Shown here piece by piece: positions 1-8,351 of a stretch of DNA of 64,000 nucleotides. The position numbers were made by a program, and so were the translations under genes. Where the stretch lies: positions 17,874 to 81,873 of the forward strand of contig CBFGTM010000009.1 in NCBI GenBank assembly GCA_965652025.1. The letters are read 5' to 3'. The DNA comes from CAVVWJ01 sp965652025. GTDB taxonomy: Bacteria; Gemmatimonadota; Gemmatimonadetes; Gemmatimonadales; GWC2-71-9. Position 1 is the first letter of the stretch. Each line of letters starts with the position of its first letter. The notes beneath the pieces were generated by a model. The model was not told the origin of the DNA. It saw nothing but the letters and a program-made list of their open reading frames with translations, and did not search any database.

Positions 1-182
1 GCCCAGGCCGCCAGCTTGCGCGATCCCACCAGCCGCTTGGGCCGCCGGCCACTCAGGAAATGAATCGCCCAGGCGGCATCCGCCGGCGAAGCTGTTCTGA
101 AGTACTCGACCAGTGCCGCGACCTTCTCATTGGTCGATTTGGTCTCGTCAATCGAGGCATAGAGCTGCGCGAATACTTTCAT
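1..182 (-). CDS. ATP-dependent DNA ligase, N-terminal part (cut by window edge)
   Basis: Only the first 60 codons lie in the window; the frame stays open through base 1. The protein begins MKVFAQLYASIDETKSTNEK, followed by an alanine-rich helical stretch and LSGRRPKRLVGS, which matches the N-terminal DNA-binding domain of bacterial ATP-dependent ligases of the LigB/LigC type. The ATG at 182-180 overlaps the stop of the upstream exonuclease gene (ATGA, 4 bp), so the two are translationally coupled. In many bacteria this ligase sits with the ligase-associated exonuclease, an Lhr-type helicase and a phosphoesterase; only the exonuclease is visible here. The nucleotidyltransferase domain is outside the window, so activity cannot be judged. 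Confidence 0.85.
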   Translation of the reverse strand, partial: MKVFAQLYASIDETKSTNEKVAALVEYFRTASPADAAWAIHFLSGRRPKRLVGSRKLAAW

Positions 183-1252
183 CCGGTAAGCTCACCCTCC
201 AGATCTGCTTCCGCGTTGCCCTGCGACCCTGCTGCCACCTCCTCCAATCCCTCGGCGGCTTCATCATCCCGCTCACCCTCGAACCGGGTTTGCACCGCCC
301 GGGCATCGATTCCCTGCTCGGTGAGCCAGCGAACCACCGGGCCGGTGAACCCGTGCGTCACCCAGACCTCGCCTGCCCCGGTCGCCTGGATCGTGGCGAG
401 CAGCCCAGGCCAGTCCACGTGGTCCGAGAGAGCGAATCCGCGGTCCAGGGCCCGCCGACGCCGGGCGCCGCGGACCAGCATCCAGCCGGAGGCGAAGGCC
501 GTCGACTGAGCGCCGAAGCGGCGAGTCCAGGACGACCCGCTGGCGTGGGGCGGCGCGATCACGATCGCTCCCCTGGCCTCGACCCGGCGTTCGGCAGTGC
601 CGGCATATCGGGTAGGTGGCAGCGGCACGCCCGCCTCGCGGTACGCTGCCGTCATCCGCTCGACCGCTCCGTGGGTGAGAATGGGACCAATCGACGGATC
701 CAGTCCGGCCAGGAGCCGCTGAGCCTTTCCCAGCGTATACCCATAGAGCATGCTGGTCTTTCCCACCGCCGCATTGTTGCGCCACCACCCGTTGATCTCG
801 GCGAAAACGTTCTCCTGCCTAGGCCAGCGATAGATAGGAAGACCGAAGGTGGATTCGGTGACGAACGTGTGGCAGCGAACCGGCTCGAACGAGGTGCAGG
901 TGGGATCGGGATCGGTCTTGTAGTCACCAGAGACAACCCAGATCTCTCCCCGATGAACCAGCCGGACCTGGGACGATCCCAGGATGTGGCCGGCCGGGTG
1001 CAGTGAGACCGTGACTCCGTTCAAGCTGACCGATTCCGAGTACGGCACTCCCCGGATCCGAGCATTGGGCTCCAGCCGGGCCCGCAGCACTCCTACCCCA
1101 GCCTCCGAAGTCAGGTAGGCCTGGGATCCCCAGCTCGCATGGTCGCCATGAGCATGAGTGATGACGGCGCGGTCCACCGGCTCCCAGGGGTCCACGTAGA
1201 AGTCGCCCGGATTGCAGTAGAGGCCGCGGTCGGTGAGGGTCAGCAGGGGCAT
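179..1252 (-). CDS. ligase-associated DNA exonuclease (metallo-beta-lactamase/beta-CASP fold)
   Basis: A 357-residue protein starting MPLLTLTDRGLYCNPGDFYV. The metal-binding signature THAHGDH is at residues 32-38 (H33, H35, D37, H38), and PAGHILGSSQV and SGDYKTDPDP supply the further metal-site His and Asp expected in the CPSF/SNM1-like nuclease fold. Family members process DNA ends and are encoded next to an ATP-dependent ligase, exactly as here (4-bp overlap with the ligase). Length fits the family. The C-terminal 25 residues are acidic and Gly/Ala rich and probably disordered. Exonuclease rather than RNase function is inferred from the ligase neighbour. Confidence 0.88.
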   Translation of the reverse strand: MPLLTLTDRGLYCNPGDFYVDPWEPVDRAVITHAHGDHASWGSQAYLTSEAGVGVLRARLEPNARIRGVPYSESVSLNGVTVSLHPAGHILGSSQVRLVHRGEIWVVSGDYKTDPDPTCTSFEPVRCHTFVTESTFGLPIYRWPRQENVFAEINGWWRNNAAVGKTSMLYGYTLGKAQRLLAGLDPSIGPILTHGAVERMTAAYREAGVPLPPTRYAGTAERRVEARGAIVIAPPHASGSSWTRRFGAQSTAFASGWMLVRGARRRRALDRGFALSDHVDWPGLLATIQATGAGEVWVTHGFTGPVVRWLTEQGIDARAVQTRFEGERDDEAAEGLEEVAAGSQGNAEADLEGELTG

Positions 1253-1260
1253 ACTGGATG

Positions 1261-1405
1261 GTAAGCGGGTAAGCGGGTAAGCGGGTAAGCGGGTAAGCGG
1301 GTAGGCGGGTAGGCTGGTAGGTGGGTAAGGCGGGCAGGAAAGGGAGATCGGGGTCTTCGGGACTTACCCACCTCCCCGCTTACCGTCCTACCGTACTACC
1401 GCCCC
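1261..1405. repeat. 8-bp tandem repeat with inverted C-rich arm
   Basis: From 1261 the unit GTAAGCGG is repeated five times, followed by degenerate units GTAGGCGG, GTAGGCTG and GTAGGTGG. About 30 bp later (1363-1405) comes a C-rich arm reading CTTACCCACC...CCGCTTACCGTCCTACC, the reverse complement theme of the first arm. The element fills the intergenic gap between the exonuclease start and the YbhB-family gene, and the latter's stop codon lies inside the second arm. It could fold into an imperfect hairpin. A similar architecture occurs at 3076-3146. Confidence 0.8.
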
Positions 1406-1872
1406 CGCTGATAAATCCCCATCAACGTCCCTTGAGCCAGAATGTGATCGGTCATGGCTTCTTCCAGCTCCGCCTTGGAGACGCCGTGGGGAAGGGAAAG
1501 CATGATGTCGAGGGCGTAGAGCCGGAAATAGTAGCGGTGCGGTTTGCCGGGAGGAGGGCAGGGACCGCTGTAACCGATCTCACCCGAGTCGTTGCGTCCC
1601 TGCCGGGCGCCGGAGGGGAGATCCGGGACCGCCGGTACTCCGGGCGAGAGTTCCACCGTCTCGCCCGGCAGGTTATAGAGAACCCAATGCACCCAGGTGC
1701 CGCGGGGCGCATCGGGATCATCGCATACCAACGCCAGGCTCCGCCGCTCCATGGGAATCCCGGTCCAGAACAGTGGGGGGGAGAGGTCTTCCCCCTCGCA
1801 GGTATGGGTCTTGGGGATGACGTCGCCGTGCCTGAAGGCAGGCGACCGCAGCTGGATGGGATCGGAAGGCAT
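1396..1872 (-). CDS. YbhB/YbcL family (PEBP-like, Raf kinase inhibitor-like) protein
   Basis: A 158-residue protein with the phosphatidylethanolamine-binding-protein signatures GEDLSPPLFWTG, DDPDAPRGTWVHWVLYNLP near residues 25-70, and SGPCPPPGKPHRYYFRLYAL further on. The bacterial members are usually 150-190 residues, so this is full length. The DPDAP and GxHRYxF segments form the anion-binding pocket of the fold. The biochemical role in bacteria is poorly defined. ATG at 1872; no signal peptide, so probably cytoplasmic. The TSUP gene ends only 5 bp upstream, suggesting co-transcription. Confidence 0.9.
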   Translation of the reverse strand: MPSDPIQLRSPAFRHGDVIPKTHTCEGEDLSPPLFWTGIPMERRSLALVCDDPDAPRGTWVHWVLYNLPGETVELSPGVPAVPDLPSGARQGRNDSGEIGYSGPCPPPGKPHRYYFRLYALDIMLSLPHGVSKAELEEAMTDHILAQGTLMGIYQRGR

Positions 1873-1877
1873 TGTCG

Positions 1878-2243
1878 CTAACCCTTCCCGGCTTCAACCC
1901 AGAGCCGGATGGCCATGAGAACGATGAACACGGCAAACAGGCGCTGCAGGGTGGCCCCGGACAGAGTGTGGGCGATCCTGGCTCCGACATACGCTCCCAG
2001 GAAGAGGCCCAATCCAATCAGCAGCGAAGCCTTGATGTTCAGGTTGCCGTTCTGATAGTAGGCGTAGGCTCCCAGTATTCCCACCGGCAGTAGCATAGCA
2101 CCCAGGGAGGTGCCGATGGCCAGCTTGGCCTGGAAGCTGGCCAGAAAGATCAGCGACGGAATGATGAGGATGCCTCCGCCGATCCCAAACATCCCCGACA
2201 GCACTCCAGCAGCGAGACCGATGGCGAAAAACACGAGGACCAT
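1878..2243 (-). CDS. half-size TSUP (TauE/SafE) family membrane protein
   Basis: Starting at the ATG at 2243 (GGGAG lies upstream; an in-frame codon at 2282 would add 13 atypical residues) this encodes 121 residues with about four hydrophobic segments. The glycine-rich family signature GVLSGMFGIGGGILIIPSLI is at the N-terminus. TSUP permeases move sulfite, sulfonates or other small organic anions and usually have two repeats totalling about 250 residues; this protein holds a single repeat, so it would have to dimerise. Substrate unknown. It precedes the YbhB-like gene with a 5-bp gap. Confidence 0.82.
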   Translation of the reverse strand: MVLVFFAIGLAAGVLSGMFGIGGGILIIPSLIFLASFQAKLAIGTSLGAMLLPVGILGAYAYYQNGNLNIKASLLIGLGLFLGAYVGARIAHTLSGATLQRLFAVFIVLMAIRLWVEAGKG

Positions 2244-2387
2244 GCGACAGAGACTCCCGGGAGAGGGGTAGGAAGCGAGCACCTTAAAGTAGAGCCGCCA
2301 CTGACGACTGGCGACTGGCGAGAGAATTATGCACCTTACTTCCTGCAGTTTCCCACCCCGCGGTACAGGCCTGGAAACGAGTCACCG

Positions 2388-2813
2388 ATGAGGAGCTCCA
2401 TGAGACGGGTCACGCCAGTCGTCCTCGCCGCTGCGGGATTGCTGCTCGCCCTCGATGTTGTCGGTGCACTGGCGAATCAACCGCTGGGCTTCCCCTACTC
2501 CTCGCTCGGTGCGGTCTCCCTCCTCATTTATCTCGGTGTCGGGCTCCTCTGTGGGCTGCGGGCCGGCTTCTTGGCCGGCATCATCGCCGCCACCCTCGTG
2601 GGCCTGCTGGACAGTACCCTCGGCCCGCTGGCAGCCTGGATGGCGGGATCCGGCCCGGTTGGCCAGATCATCACCGAAGAAGGTGTCATTGCCTATGGTG
2701 TATCCGTGGTCACCGCGACGGCGGCGGCTGCCGGCACGGTAGGGGCACTGGCCGGGGTCTGGCTGGAGCGATGGCGCGGTCTGCGGGCCGGATCCAGGAT
2801 CTCGTCCTCCTAG
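2388..2813 (+). CDS. small integral membrane protein, function unknown
   Basis: About 141 residues (ATG 2388; an ATG at 2400 has AGGAG just upstream and is equally possible). Four hydrophobic segments are visible: VVLAAAGLLLALDVVGAL, SLLIYLGVGLLCGLRAGFLA, IIAATLVGLLDSTLGPLA and a C-terminal Ala-rich helix before a basic tail. The pattern resembles uncharacterised four-helix inner-membrane proteins; no catalytic motif can be recognised. It stands between a minus-strand cluster and the GH2 gene, 46 bp upstream of the latter, on the same strand. Confidence 0.65.
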   Translation: MRSSMRRVTPVVLAAAGLLLALDVVGALANQPLGFPYSSLGAVSLLIYLGVGLLCGLRAGFLAGIIAATLVGLLDSTLGPLAAWMAGSGPVGQIITEEGVIAYGVSVVTATAAAAGTVGALAGVWLERWRGLRAGSRISSS

Positions 2814-2859
2814 CGCTTGCAAAAGCCATCGGTCGCGTCTCTCTTACACGGCCCATGAT

Positions 2860-5787
2860 TTGTCTTCGCTACGTTCTGGGAGCCAGGCCGTGAATCGTCA
2901 GCGGGCCAATCTGGATGGCGAGTGGGAGTTCTACCCGGATCCGAACCAAACCTTCACCCCGAAGACGCTGCGACCGGAAGACGCACGACGGATCAGGGTG
3001 CCGGGTCCGTGGCAGGCGCAGTTCGATGATCTGCGAGATTACAGTGGCGTAGCGTGGTACCGGCGGGTTTTCGACGTCGGTCAGTCGGTCAGTCGGTCAG
3101 TCGGTCAGGAACTCCCGACCGGCCGATCGGCCGACCGCCCGACCGTCTACCTCCTCCACTTCGGCGCTGTCGACTACTTCACCACCGTCTGGCTGAACGG
3201 CCGCCAGGTGGGCGAGCACGAAGGGGGATATCTGCCCTTCGAGTTTGATGTCACATCCGCCCTGCGGCATGATGGACCCAATGAGCTGGTGGTCCGGGTG
3301 ATCGACCCGGGCAACGACGCCGATTTCCTGCCCGAGTTTACCTTCGCTGAGATCCCCCACGGCAAGCAGAGTTGGTATGGTCCCATCGGCGGGATCTGGC
3401 AGAGCGTCTATCTCGAGCGTCGAAGTCCGATCCACCTTACCCGACTTCGGGTCACGCCGGATGTGCCCGGCGAACAGGTTCAGGTCGATGTTGGACTGAG
3501 CCGGGCTGCCGATCGTCCGCTCGCTGTCTGGCTCAATGTGAATGATCCCAGAGGGCAGGTGCGGCGCCACCGGTTCGTTCTGGGCTCCGGCAGAGATGGC
3601 GATGAGCTGACCGTCCCGGTCCCCCAGCCGATGCTCTGGGACACCACTGTACCGAACCTGTATGAACTTCAGGCCGTCCTGCTCGACAGCACCGATGATC
3701 GAGCCGAGCCCCTGGATCAGGTCGGCACCCGTTTCGGAATGCGGACCATTGCCACCTCTCCCACCGGGCACCTGCTCCTCAATGGACGGGTCCTCTACCT
3801 GCGCGGGGCCCTGGACCAGGACTACTACCCCGACCTGATCTACACCCCGTTCAGCGATGAAGAGCTGGAGGAGCAGTTCCGCAAGGCGAAGCACATGGGG
3901 CTCAACTGCCTTCGCACCCACATCAAGATCACCGACCCCCGTTACTACGATGTCGCCGACCGGGTCGGTCTCCTCATCTGGACCGAGCTTCCCAACTGGC
4001 AGGACCTCACCGAGGTAGCCAAACGCCGCGCCAGGGACACGCTCTTCGGCATGGTGGAGCGGGACTGGAACCATCCTTCCATCATCATCTGGACCATTGT
4101 CAACGAGAACTGGGGTGTGGACCTGGCAGTGAATGCCGGTCACCGAGCCTGGCTCTCGGACATGTATACCGAGCTCAAGGAACGGGACCCGTACCGGCTG
4201 GTGGTCGGGAACTCGCCTTGCTTTACCAATTTCCACGTGGTGACCGACATCGAGGACTTTCACAACTACTATGCGATGCCGGATCACTACCGGAAGTGGA
4301 AAGATTGGGTCCAGACCTTCGCCAGCCGGCCGCCCTGGACGTTCGCCCATGTCTACGAGAGCATCGAGTCCTGGCGCGAGTACATCCGGGACCCGTGGAA
4401 CCCGATCCCCCGTCAACCTGCCCCCGAGGTCCGTCGCCGGGGCAGTGAGCCGATGGTGGTCTCCGAGTTCGGTAACTGGGGACTGCCCGATGTCGGCCAG
4501 CTCAAGGAATGTTACGGCGGGAAGGAGCCGTGGTGGTTCGAGACCGGCATCGAGTGGGGCGACGGCGTCGTGTATCCCCATGGCGTCGAGCAGCGCTTCA
4601 AGGCCTTTCATCTGGACAAGGTGTTCCCCACGCTGTCCGATCTCGCGGCCGCGAGTCAGCGGATGCAGTTCACCGCCCTCAAATACCAGATCGAGCAGAT
4701 GCGGCGGCACCCCACCATCGTCGGCTATGTCATCACCGAGTTCACCGACGTGCACTGGGAGAGTAACGGGCTGCTCGACATGTGCCGGAATCCAAAGGCG
4801 TTCTATGACGTGATCGGGCAGGTAAACTGCCCCGATGCCATTGTTCCCACCGACTGGGAGCGGATCGCTTTCTGGGAAGGGGAGCGGTGCGAGGTCAAGC
4901 TGGCTCTGTCCCACTTCTCCTCGGCCGATCTTCGGAACTCACGGCTGGAATGGTCGCTCGACCATTGGCCGGAGATCAAAGGCACGTTCGAGGGTGTGAA
5001 CCCCGAGCGGGCCCAGCTCACCAACATCGGAACCGTCGTCTTCGACGTGCCACGGTTGGAGCACGCCACCCGCGCCCGGCTGGAGATGCGCCTGGTCAGT
5101 CCCAACGGCGAGCTGGTCACCCGAAATCACCATGAGCTCTACTTTTTCCCCCGGCTGGACGCGCCGGCCTCCGACATCCGGCTCTCGGTTCCGGGCCTGC
5201 CCCGGCTTTCGGCTCGGCTGGCTGCGATGGGCTACGAGCTGGTGGATGACAGCGCGGCGGATCTCGTAGTGGTCGAACGGATGACCGATGAGCTGCGCTG
5301 GTACGCCCAGAACGGAGGCCGGGTACTCTGGCTTGCCGAACAGCCGGAATCCCAGCAGGCCCATCTCGGCTCTATCAGCATCGCGCAGCGCCATGGGCGC
5401 AGCTGGCAGGGCGACTGGGCCAGCAGCATGAGCTGGATCCGGCAGGACAGGATATTCGGCGACATCCCGAGCGGCGGGACGGTTGACTTTGCCTTCGCTG
5501 ACCTGACACCTGAGACCGTCATCGTGGGACTGACGCCGCGCGACTTTGCGGCCAACGTACACTCAGGGCTATTCGTGGGGTGGGTCCATCATGTCGTGGC
5601 TCTGGTGGCCGAAAAGCCAATCGACCGGGGCCGGCTCATGATCTGCACCTACGGCCTTCGGGACCATCTGGGCACCCACCCGGTGGCGACCATCATGATG
5701 CGGGATCTGATCACACGGACCGCCCGTGCGGGCGCCACTGACGAGCCCACCCGGCTGATCAACCGGCCTCCGGTAGCGATGCCGTAA
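2860..5787 (+). CDS. glycoside hydrolase family 2 protein (beta-galactosidase/glucuronidase type)
   Basis: A 975-residue GH2 enzyme. The order is sugar-binding jelly roll (about residues 10-190, with DGEWEFYPDP, VPGPWQ and AWYRRVF), immunoglobulin-like domain (about 195-300), TIM barrel (about 300-650) and a C-terminal extension of about 300 residues. The acid/base Glu is E416 in TIVNENWG and the nucleophile is E536 in VVSEFGNWG. No signal peptide is seen, so it is cytoplasmic unless the start is wrong; TTG 2860 and GTG 2890 are both possible. Residues around 73-96 come from a tandem repeat and look like an insertion. Substrate cannot be fixed from sequence. It converges on the GH1 operon. 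Confidence 0.9.
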   Translation: MSSLRSGSQAVNRQRANLDGEWEFYPDPNQTFTPKTLRPEDARRIRVPGPWQAQFDDLRDYSGVAWYRRVFDVGQSVSRSVGQELPTGRSADRPTVYLLHFGAVDYFTTVWLNGRQVGEHEGGYLPFEFDVTSALRHDGPNELVVRVIDPGNDADFLPEFTFAEIPHGKQSWYGPIGGIWQSVYLERRSPIHLTRLRVTPDVPGEQVQVDVGLSRAADRPLAVWLNVNDPRGQVRRHRFVLGSGRDGDELTVPVPQPMLWDTTVPNLYELQAVLLDSTDDRAEPLDQVGTRFGMRTIATSPTGHLLLNGRVLYLRGALDQDYYPDLIYTPFSDEELEEQFRKAKHMGLNCLRTHIKITDPRYYDVADRVGLLIWTELPNWQDLTEVAKRRARDTLFGMVERDWNHPSIIIWTIVNENWGVDLAVNAGHRAWLSDMYTELKERDPYRLVVGNSPCFTNFHVVTDIEDFHNYYAMPDHYRKWKDWVQTFASRPPWTFAHVYESIESWREYIRDPWNPIPRQPAPEVRRRGSEPMVVSEFGNWGLPDVGQLKECYGGKEPWWFETGIEWGDGVVYPHGVEQRFKAFHLDKVFPTLSDLAAASQRMQFTALKYQIEQMRRHPTIVGYVITEFTDVHWESNGLLDMCRNPKAFYDVIGQVNCPDAIVPTDWERIAFWEGERCEVKLALSHFSSADLRNSRLEWSLDHWPEIKGTFEGVNPERAQLTNIGTVVFDVPRLEHATRARLEMRLVSPNGELVTRNHHELYFFPRLDAPASDIRLSVPGLPRLSARLAAMGYELVDDSAADLVVVERMTDELRWYAQNGGRVLWLAEQPESQQAHLGSISIAQRHGRSWQGDWASSMSWIRQDRIFGDIPSGGTVDFAFADLTPETVIVGLTPRDFAANVHSGLFVGWVHHVVALVAEKPIDRGRLMICTYGLRDHLGTHPVATIMMRDLITRTARAGATDEPTRLINRPPVAMP
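3076..3146. repeat. 8-bp tandem repeat plus inverted arm inside the GH2 gene
   Basis: GTCGGTCA is repeated four times exactly (3076-3107), followed after 6 bp by the C-rich arm CCGACCGGCCGATCGGCCGA continuing to 3146, which is complementary in theme. The element is in frame and codes for a low-complexity Ser/Gly/Arg stretch between the FDV and YLLHFG segments of the GH2 N-terminal domain. The arrangement (G-rich octamer array, short spacer, C-rich inverse arm) is the same as at 1261-1405 although the octamer differs. Confidence 0.8.
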
Positions 5788-5805
5788 GAGAGGCGGAGAG
5801 GGAAA

Positions 5806-7044
5806 TCAGCGGGGTTGGCCCGAGCGGAGCCGCGCCTGAGCCTGCCGCAGTGCTGCGGCGTACTCCGCCGAAAGTATTCGCTCGAGCTTGCCATCGTCGC
5901 GGCGCTTCAGGTCCCACAAACCGCTGTTGTGCCAGTGATCCGGGTCCTCCCAGTCGGGCCGGTCGATGACGGGATACAGGCAAAGCCCCTCGACGCCCAC
6001 GCCGGCGGCCCGCGCCCGGGCCACTTCGTCGGCCACCTCCCTGATCCAGCGGCCCCGTCCCGCACCGAAGTGACTGGTCTCGCTCACCACCACCGGACGC
6101 CAATACCGGTAGTAGACCTCCGCGAGCAGTGAGCTGAAGGGGACCCACCGAGGGTCGCGGGGGGTGTCCTCCCAGCGCAGCCGGACGTCCGGGTGCTCCC
6201 ATTGGTTGGCGTGATAGTAGTTGACGCCAACGATGTCGAGATAGCGCGGGTGGCCACCCAGCTCCGGCGACATCGCCCCGGCCAGCATGTCCCAAGCCTC
6301 GAACTGTGCGGCCCGCTGGTCGGCTGCCGCCCGGGCCAGCTCCGGATGCTCCTTTGGGGTGAGCACGTGGATCAAGGGCTCGGTATGCATGATTCGGGCG
6401 GTGCGATCGACCGCCCATATGGCTTCGATTCCAGCAATGGACGCCCGCACCAGCTGCTGCTTCAGGGCCCGTCCCACATCGCTGCGGTGGGGGTGGATGT
6501 ATGCCTTCTCCCCCGCAGCCCAGGCCAGAAACGAGATCTCGTTCACCGGGGTGTAAAACTGGATCCCATTGGTGTGGTCGGCGATGAACCGGGCAACTGC
6601 GCCACAGTACCGGGCGAAGCTATCGATGAACCCCGGACTCAGAATGTCGAGATCGTCTGGCCAGCCGTAGTGGCACAGGGCCCAGATTACCTGGAGTTGG
6701 TGTCGGTTGGCGGCCTCCACGAAGGGTTTCAACGAGGAGAAGTCGAAACCTCGGCTGGTTTCGATCAGATGCCACCGGGCTCCATCCCGAACCGTTCTGA
6801 TATCCCACTCGGCCAGCCGGGCGTAGTCCTCCTCTACCTGCAGGTCGTGCTGGGTCGCGGACACCATGTCGATCCGCACCCCGGACTGATTGATGTGAGC
6901 GGCGGACTCGAATCCCGCGATCCAGAACGACTGGAAGAGGCCGGAGGCGCCCTGCCGGGGCAAGGGAGCGGGAACGTGAGTGACTGCGCCGTAGGTGTGC
7001 TTCACGCGAGTCGGCGCTAGAGGCTTGTCGGACGGTCGTGGCAT
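5806..7044 (-). CDS. divergent GH1-like glycoside hydrolase (second copy)
   Basis: From the ATG at 7044 the protein has 412 residues. It shows a TIM-barrel GH1 pattern: YTPVNEISF with the acid/base Glu at E169, VGVNYYHAN near 273-280 and the nucleophile in VVVSETSHFG (E322). The usual GH1 nucleophile motif is TENG; here it is SETS, so this is a divergent clade. It begins 4 bp after the stop of a paralogous gene and ends the operon led by a glycosyltransferase and a mutase-like flavoprotein. Such GH1-like proteins in polysaccharide clusters may trim or transfer sugars; that role is inferred. No signal peptide. Confidence 0.8.
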   Translation of the reverse strand: MPRPSDKPLAPTRVKHTYGAVTHVPAPLPRQGASGLFQSFWIAGFESAAHINQSGVRIDMVSATQHDLQVEEDYARLAEWDIRTVRDGARWHLIETSRGFDFSSLKPFVEAANRHQLQVIWALCHYGWPDDLDILSPGFIDSFARYCGAVARFIADHTNGIQFYTPVNEISFLAWAAGEKAYIHPHRSDVGRALKQQLVRASIAGIEAIWAVDRTARIMHTEPLIHVLTPKEHPELARAAADQRAAQFEAWDMLAGAMSPELGGHPRYLDIVGVNYYHANQWEHPDVRLRWEDTPRDPRWVPFSSLLAEVYYRYWRPVVVSETSHFGAGRGRWIREVADEVARARAAGVGVEGLCLYPVIDRPDWEDPDHWHNSGLWDLKRRDDGKLERILSAEYAAALRQAQARLRSGQPR

Positions 7045-7048
7045 AGGA

Positions 7049-8323
7049 CTAGGCGGAAACGCTCTGCTCGATTCCGATGTTGCCGATGGCTGCCTCGGAA
7101 TCGCTGATGTAGCTGCGGAACTGCTCGACCAGGGGTGTGGCCCGCCAGCGTTCGGTACCATCAAGCGTGTAGAGTCCCAGATCCAGCCGGTACTCGTCCA
7201 GCGGCCCCCGCCCGAAGCGGTATTTCCAGTCGATCATGGTGAACAGCGGAAACCAGGTGTAGCCCAGCACCGGGATGCCACGGCCCCGTAGCACGCGGAT
7301 GGCGGCCACCGAGGCCTCCAGCCAGCGCGCGCGAACCGATTCGTTCCCCTTGGCGCTGGTCTCGGTCACCATGATGGGCAGCTGGTAGCGCCGGTAGTAG
7401 TCCTCGATCAACGCGCTGAATCCGGCTCCGTCCTGCTCCACCGGCTGGTAGGCGAGGCGGCCACGGCGGTCGATGTAAAGCTGGGTGGTGGACCACTGGG
7501 GGTAGAAGTTGAGTCCCATCAGACTGAACGGCACCGGCCTCGCGGCAACGGCGGCCAACCGGTCGGGCGAGGCCCCGCTTCGAACCAGCCAGGGGAACAG
7601 CGCGTGGTCCGGAGTGACCCGTCCAGTCAGAAGGTCGTAGGCGAGAAAGGTGCGCGACTGCTCGTCCCGGGCCACCGCATGGAGGTCCTCCCGCGCCGTG
7701 CGGCTAAGCCCCGTGGCCTCGACGTGCACCAAGATGGCTTCCGGATCCACTGAGAGCAGCGCTGCACTGGTCTCGATGATGCCCTCCACCACCTGAAGCA
7801 GGATCTGCACGTACCCGCTTTCGCTCCGGAGATACGGGGGCCAGAGTCCCCGCTGCCCGCAGAAGAGCGCCGTCACGATCGGCTCGTTGAGTGGCGTGTA
7901 CCAACGCACCAGACCGGCATAGCGCTTGGCAAAGGCCGCGGCGTACGCCGCCACTGCGGTGGGGTATTCCGCGCTGGCGAATTCCCGGCGGAGCCAGAAG
8001 GGACAGCCATAGTGCATCAGGTCGATGATCGGTGTGATGCCGAGGTCCTGGACCATGTAGGGAATGACCTGATCGGTCCACCGCCAGTCGAACTCGCCGG
8101 GCTGGAACGGCTCCAGCCGGTACCAGGGTACTCCCCAGCGCACCATCTTGAGCCCGAGGTCGCGTACCAGCGCCAGGTCCTCGCGCCAGTGCTCGTAGTG
8201 GCCCATGAGCTGGTACTCGTCCAGTGCGCGGTGGCCGGGCCGGGTCTGGGGCACGAAGGTGTCTTCGATCCCGGTGGCCCACAAGAAATCCTCGGGACGG
8301 CGACGGAGGAGGGTATCGGACAT
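7049..8323 (-). CDS. divergent GH1-like glycoside hydrolase (first copy)
   Basis: Starting at MSDTLLRRRPEDFLWATGIE (ATG 8323) the protein has 424 residues. FLWATGIED resembles the FLWGxAT start of GH1 enzymes, the acid/base is E147 in YTPLNEPIV, LMGLNFYPQW matches the GLNYY strand and the nucleophile is E321 in IMVTETSAKG. It is a paralogue of the next gene, with the same TETS-type nucleophile motif. It lies 28 bp after the mutase-like gene. The tandem pair may act sequentially on the glycan built by the upstream enzymes; cytoplasmic because no signal peptide is visible. Confidence 0.82.
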   Translation of the reverse strand: MSDTLLRRRPEDFLWATGIEDTFVPQTRPGHRALDEYQLMGHYEHWREDLALVRDLGLKMVRWGVPWYRLEPFQPGEFDWRWTDQVIPYMVQDLGITPIIDLMHYGCPFWLRREFASAEYPTAVAAYAAAFAKRYAGLVRWYTPLNEPIVTALFCGQRGLWPPYLRSESGYVQILLQVVEGIIETSAALLSVDPEAILVHVEATGLSRTAREDLHAVARDEQSRTFLAYDLLTGRVTPDHALFPWLVRSGASPDRLAAVAARPVPFSLMGLNFYPQWSTTQLYIDRRGRLAYQPVEQDGAGFSALIEDYYRRYQLPIMVTETSAKGNESVRARWLEASVAAIRVLRGRGIPVLGYTWFPLFTMIDWKYRFGRGPLDEYRLDLGLYTLDGTERWRATPLVEQFRSYISDSEAAIGNIGIEQSVSA

Positions 8324-8351
8324 GGGGGGAGAAAATAACCCCGATTCCTGC

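Noticed and set aside
1261..1335. Regular short repeats that could suggest a CRISPR array.
   Set aside because: Units are 8 bp with no spacers and no cas genes nearby; this is a simple tandem repeat.
3097..4914. 605-codon minus-strand open frame opposite the GH2 gene.
   Set aside because: The plus strand encodes clear GH2 catalytic motifs; no family resemblance on the minus strand.
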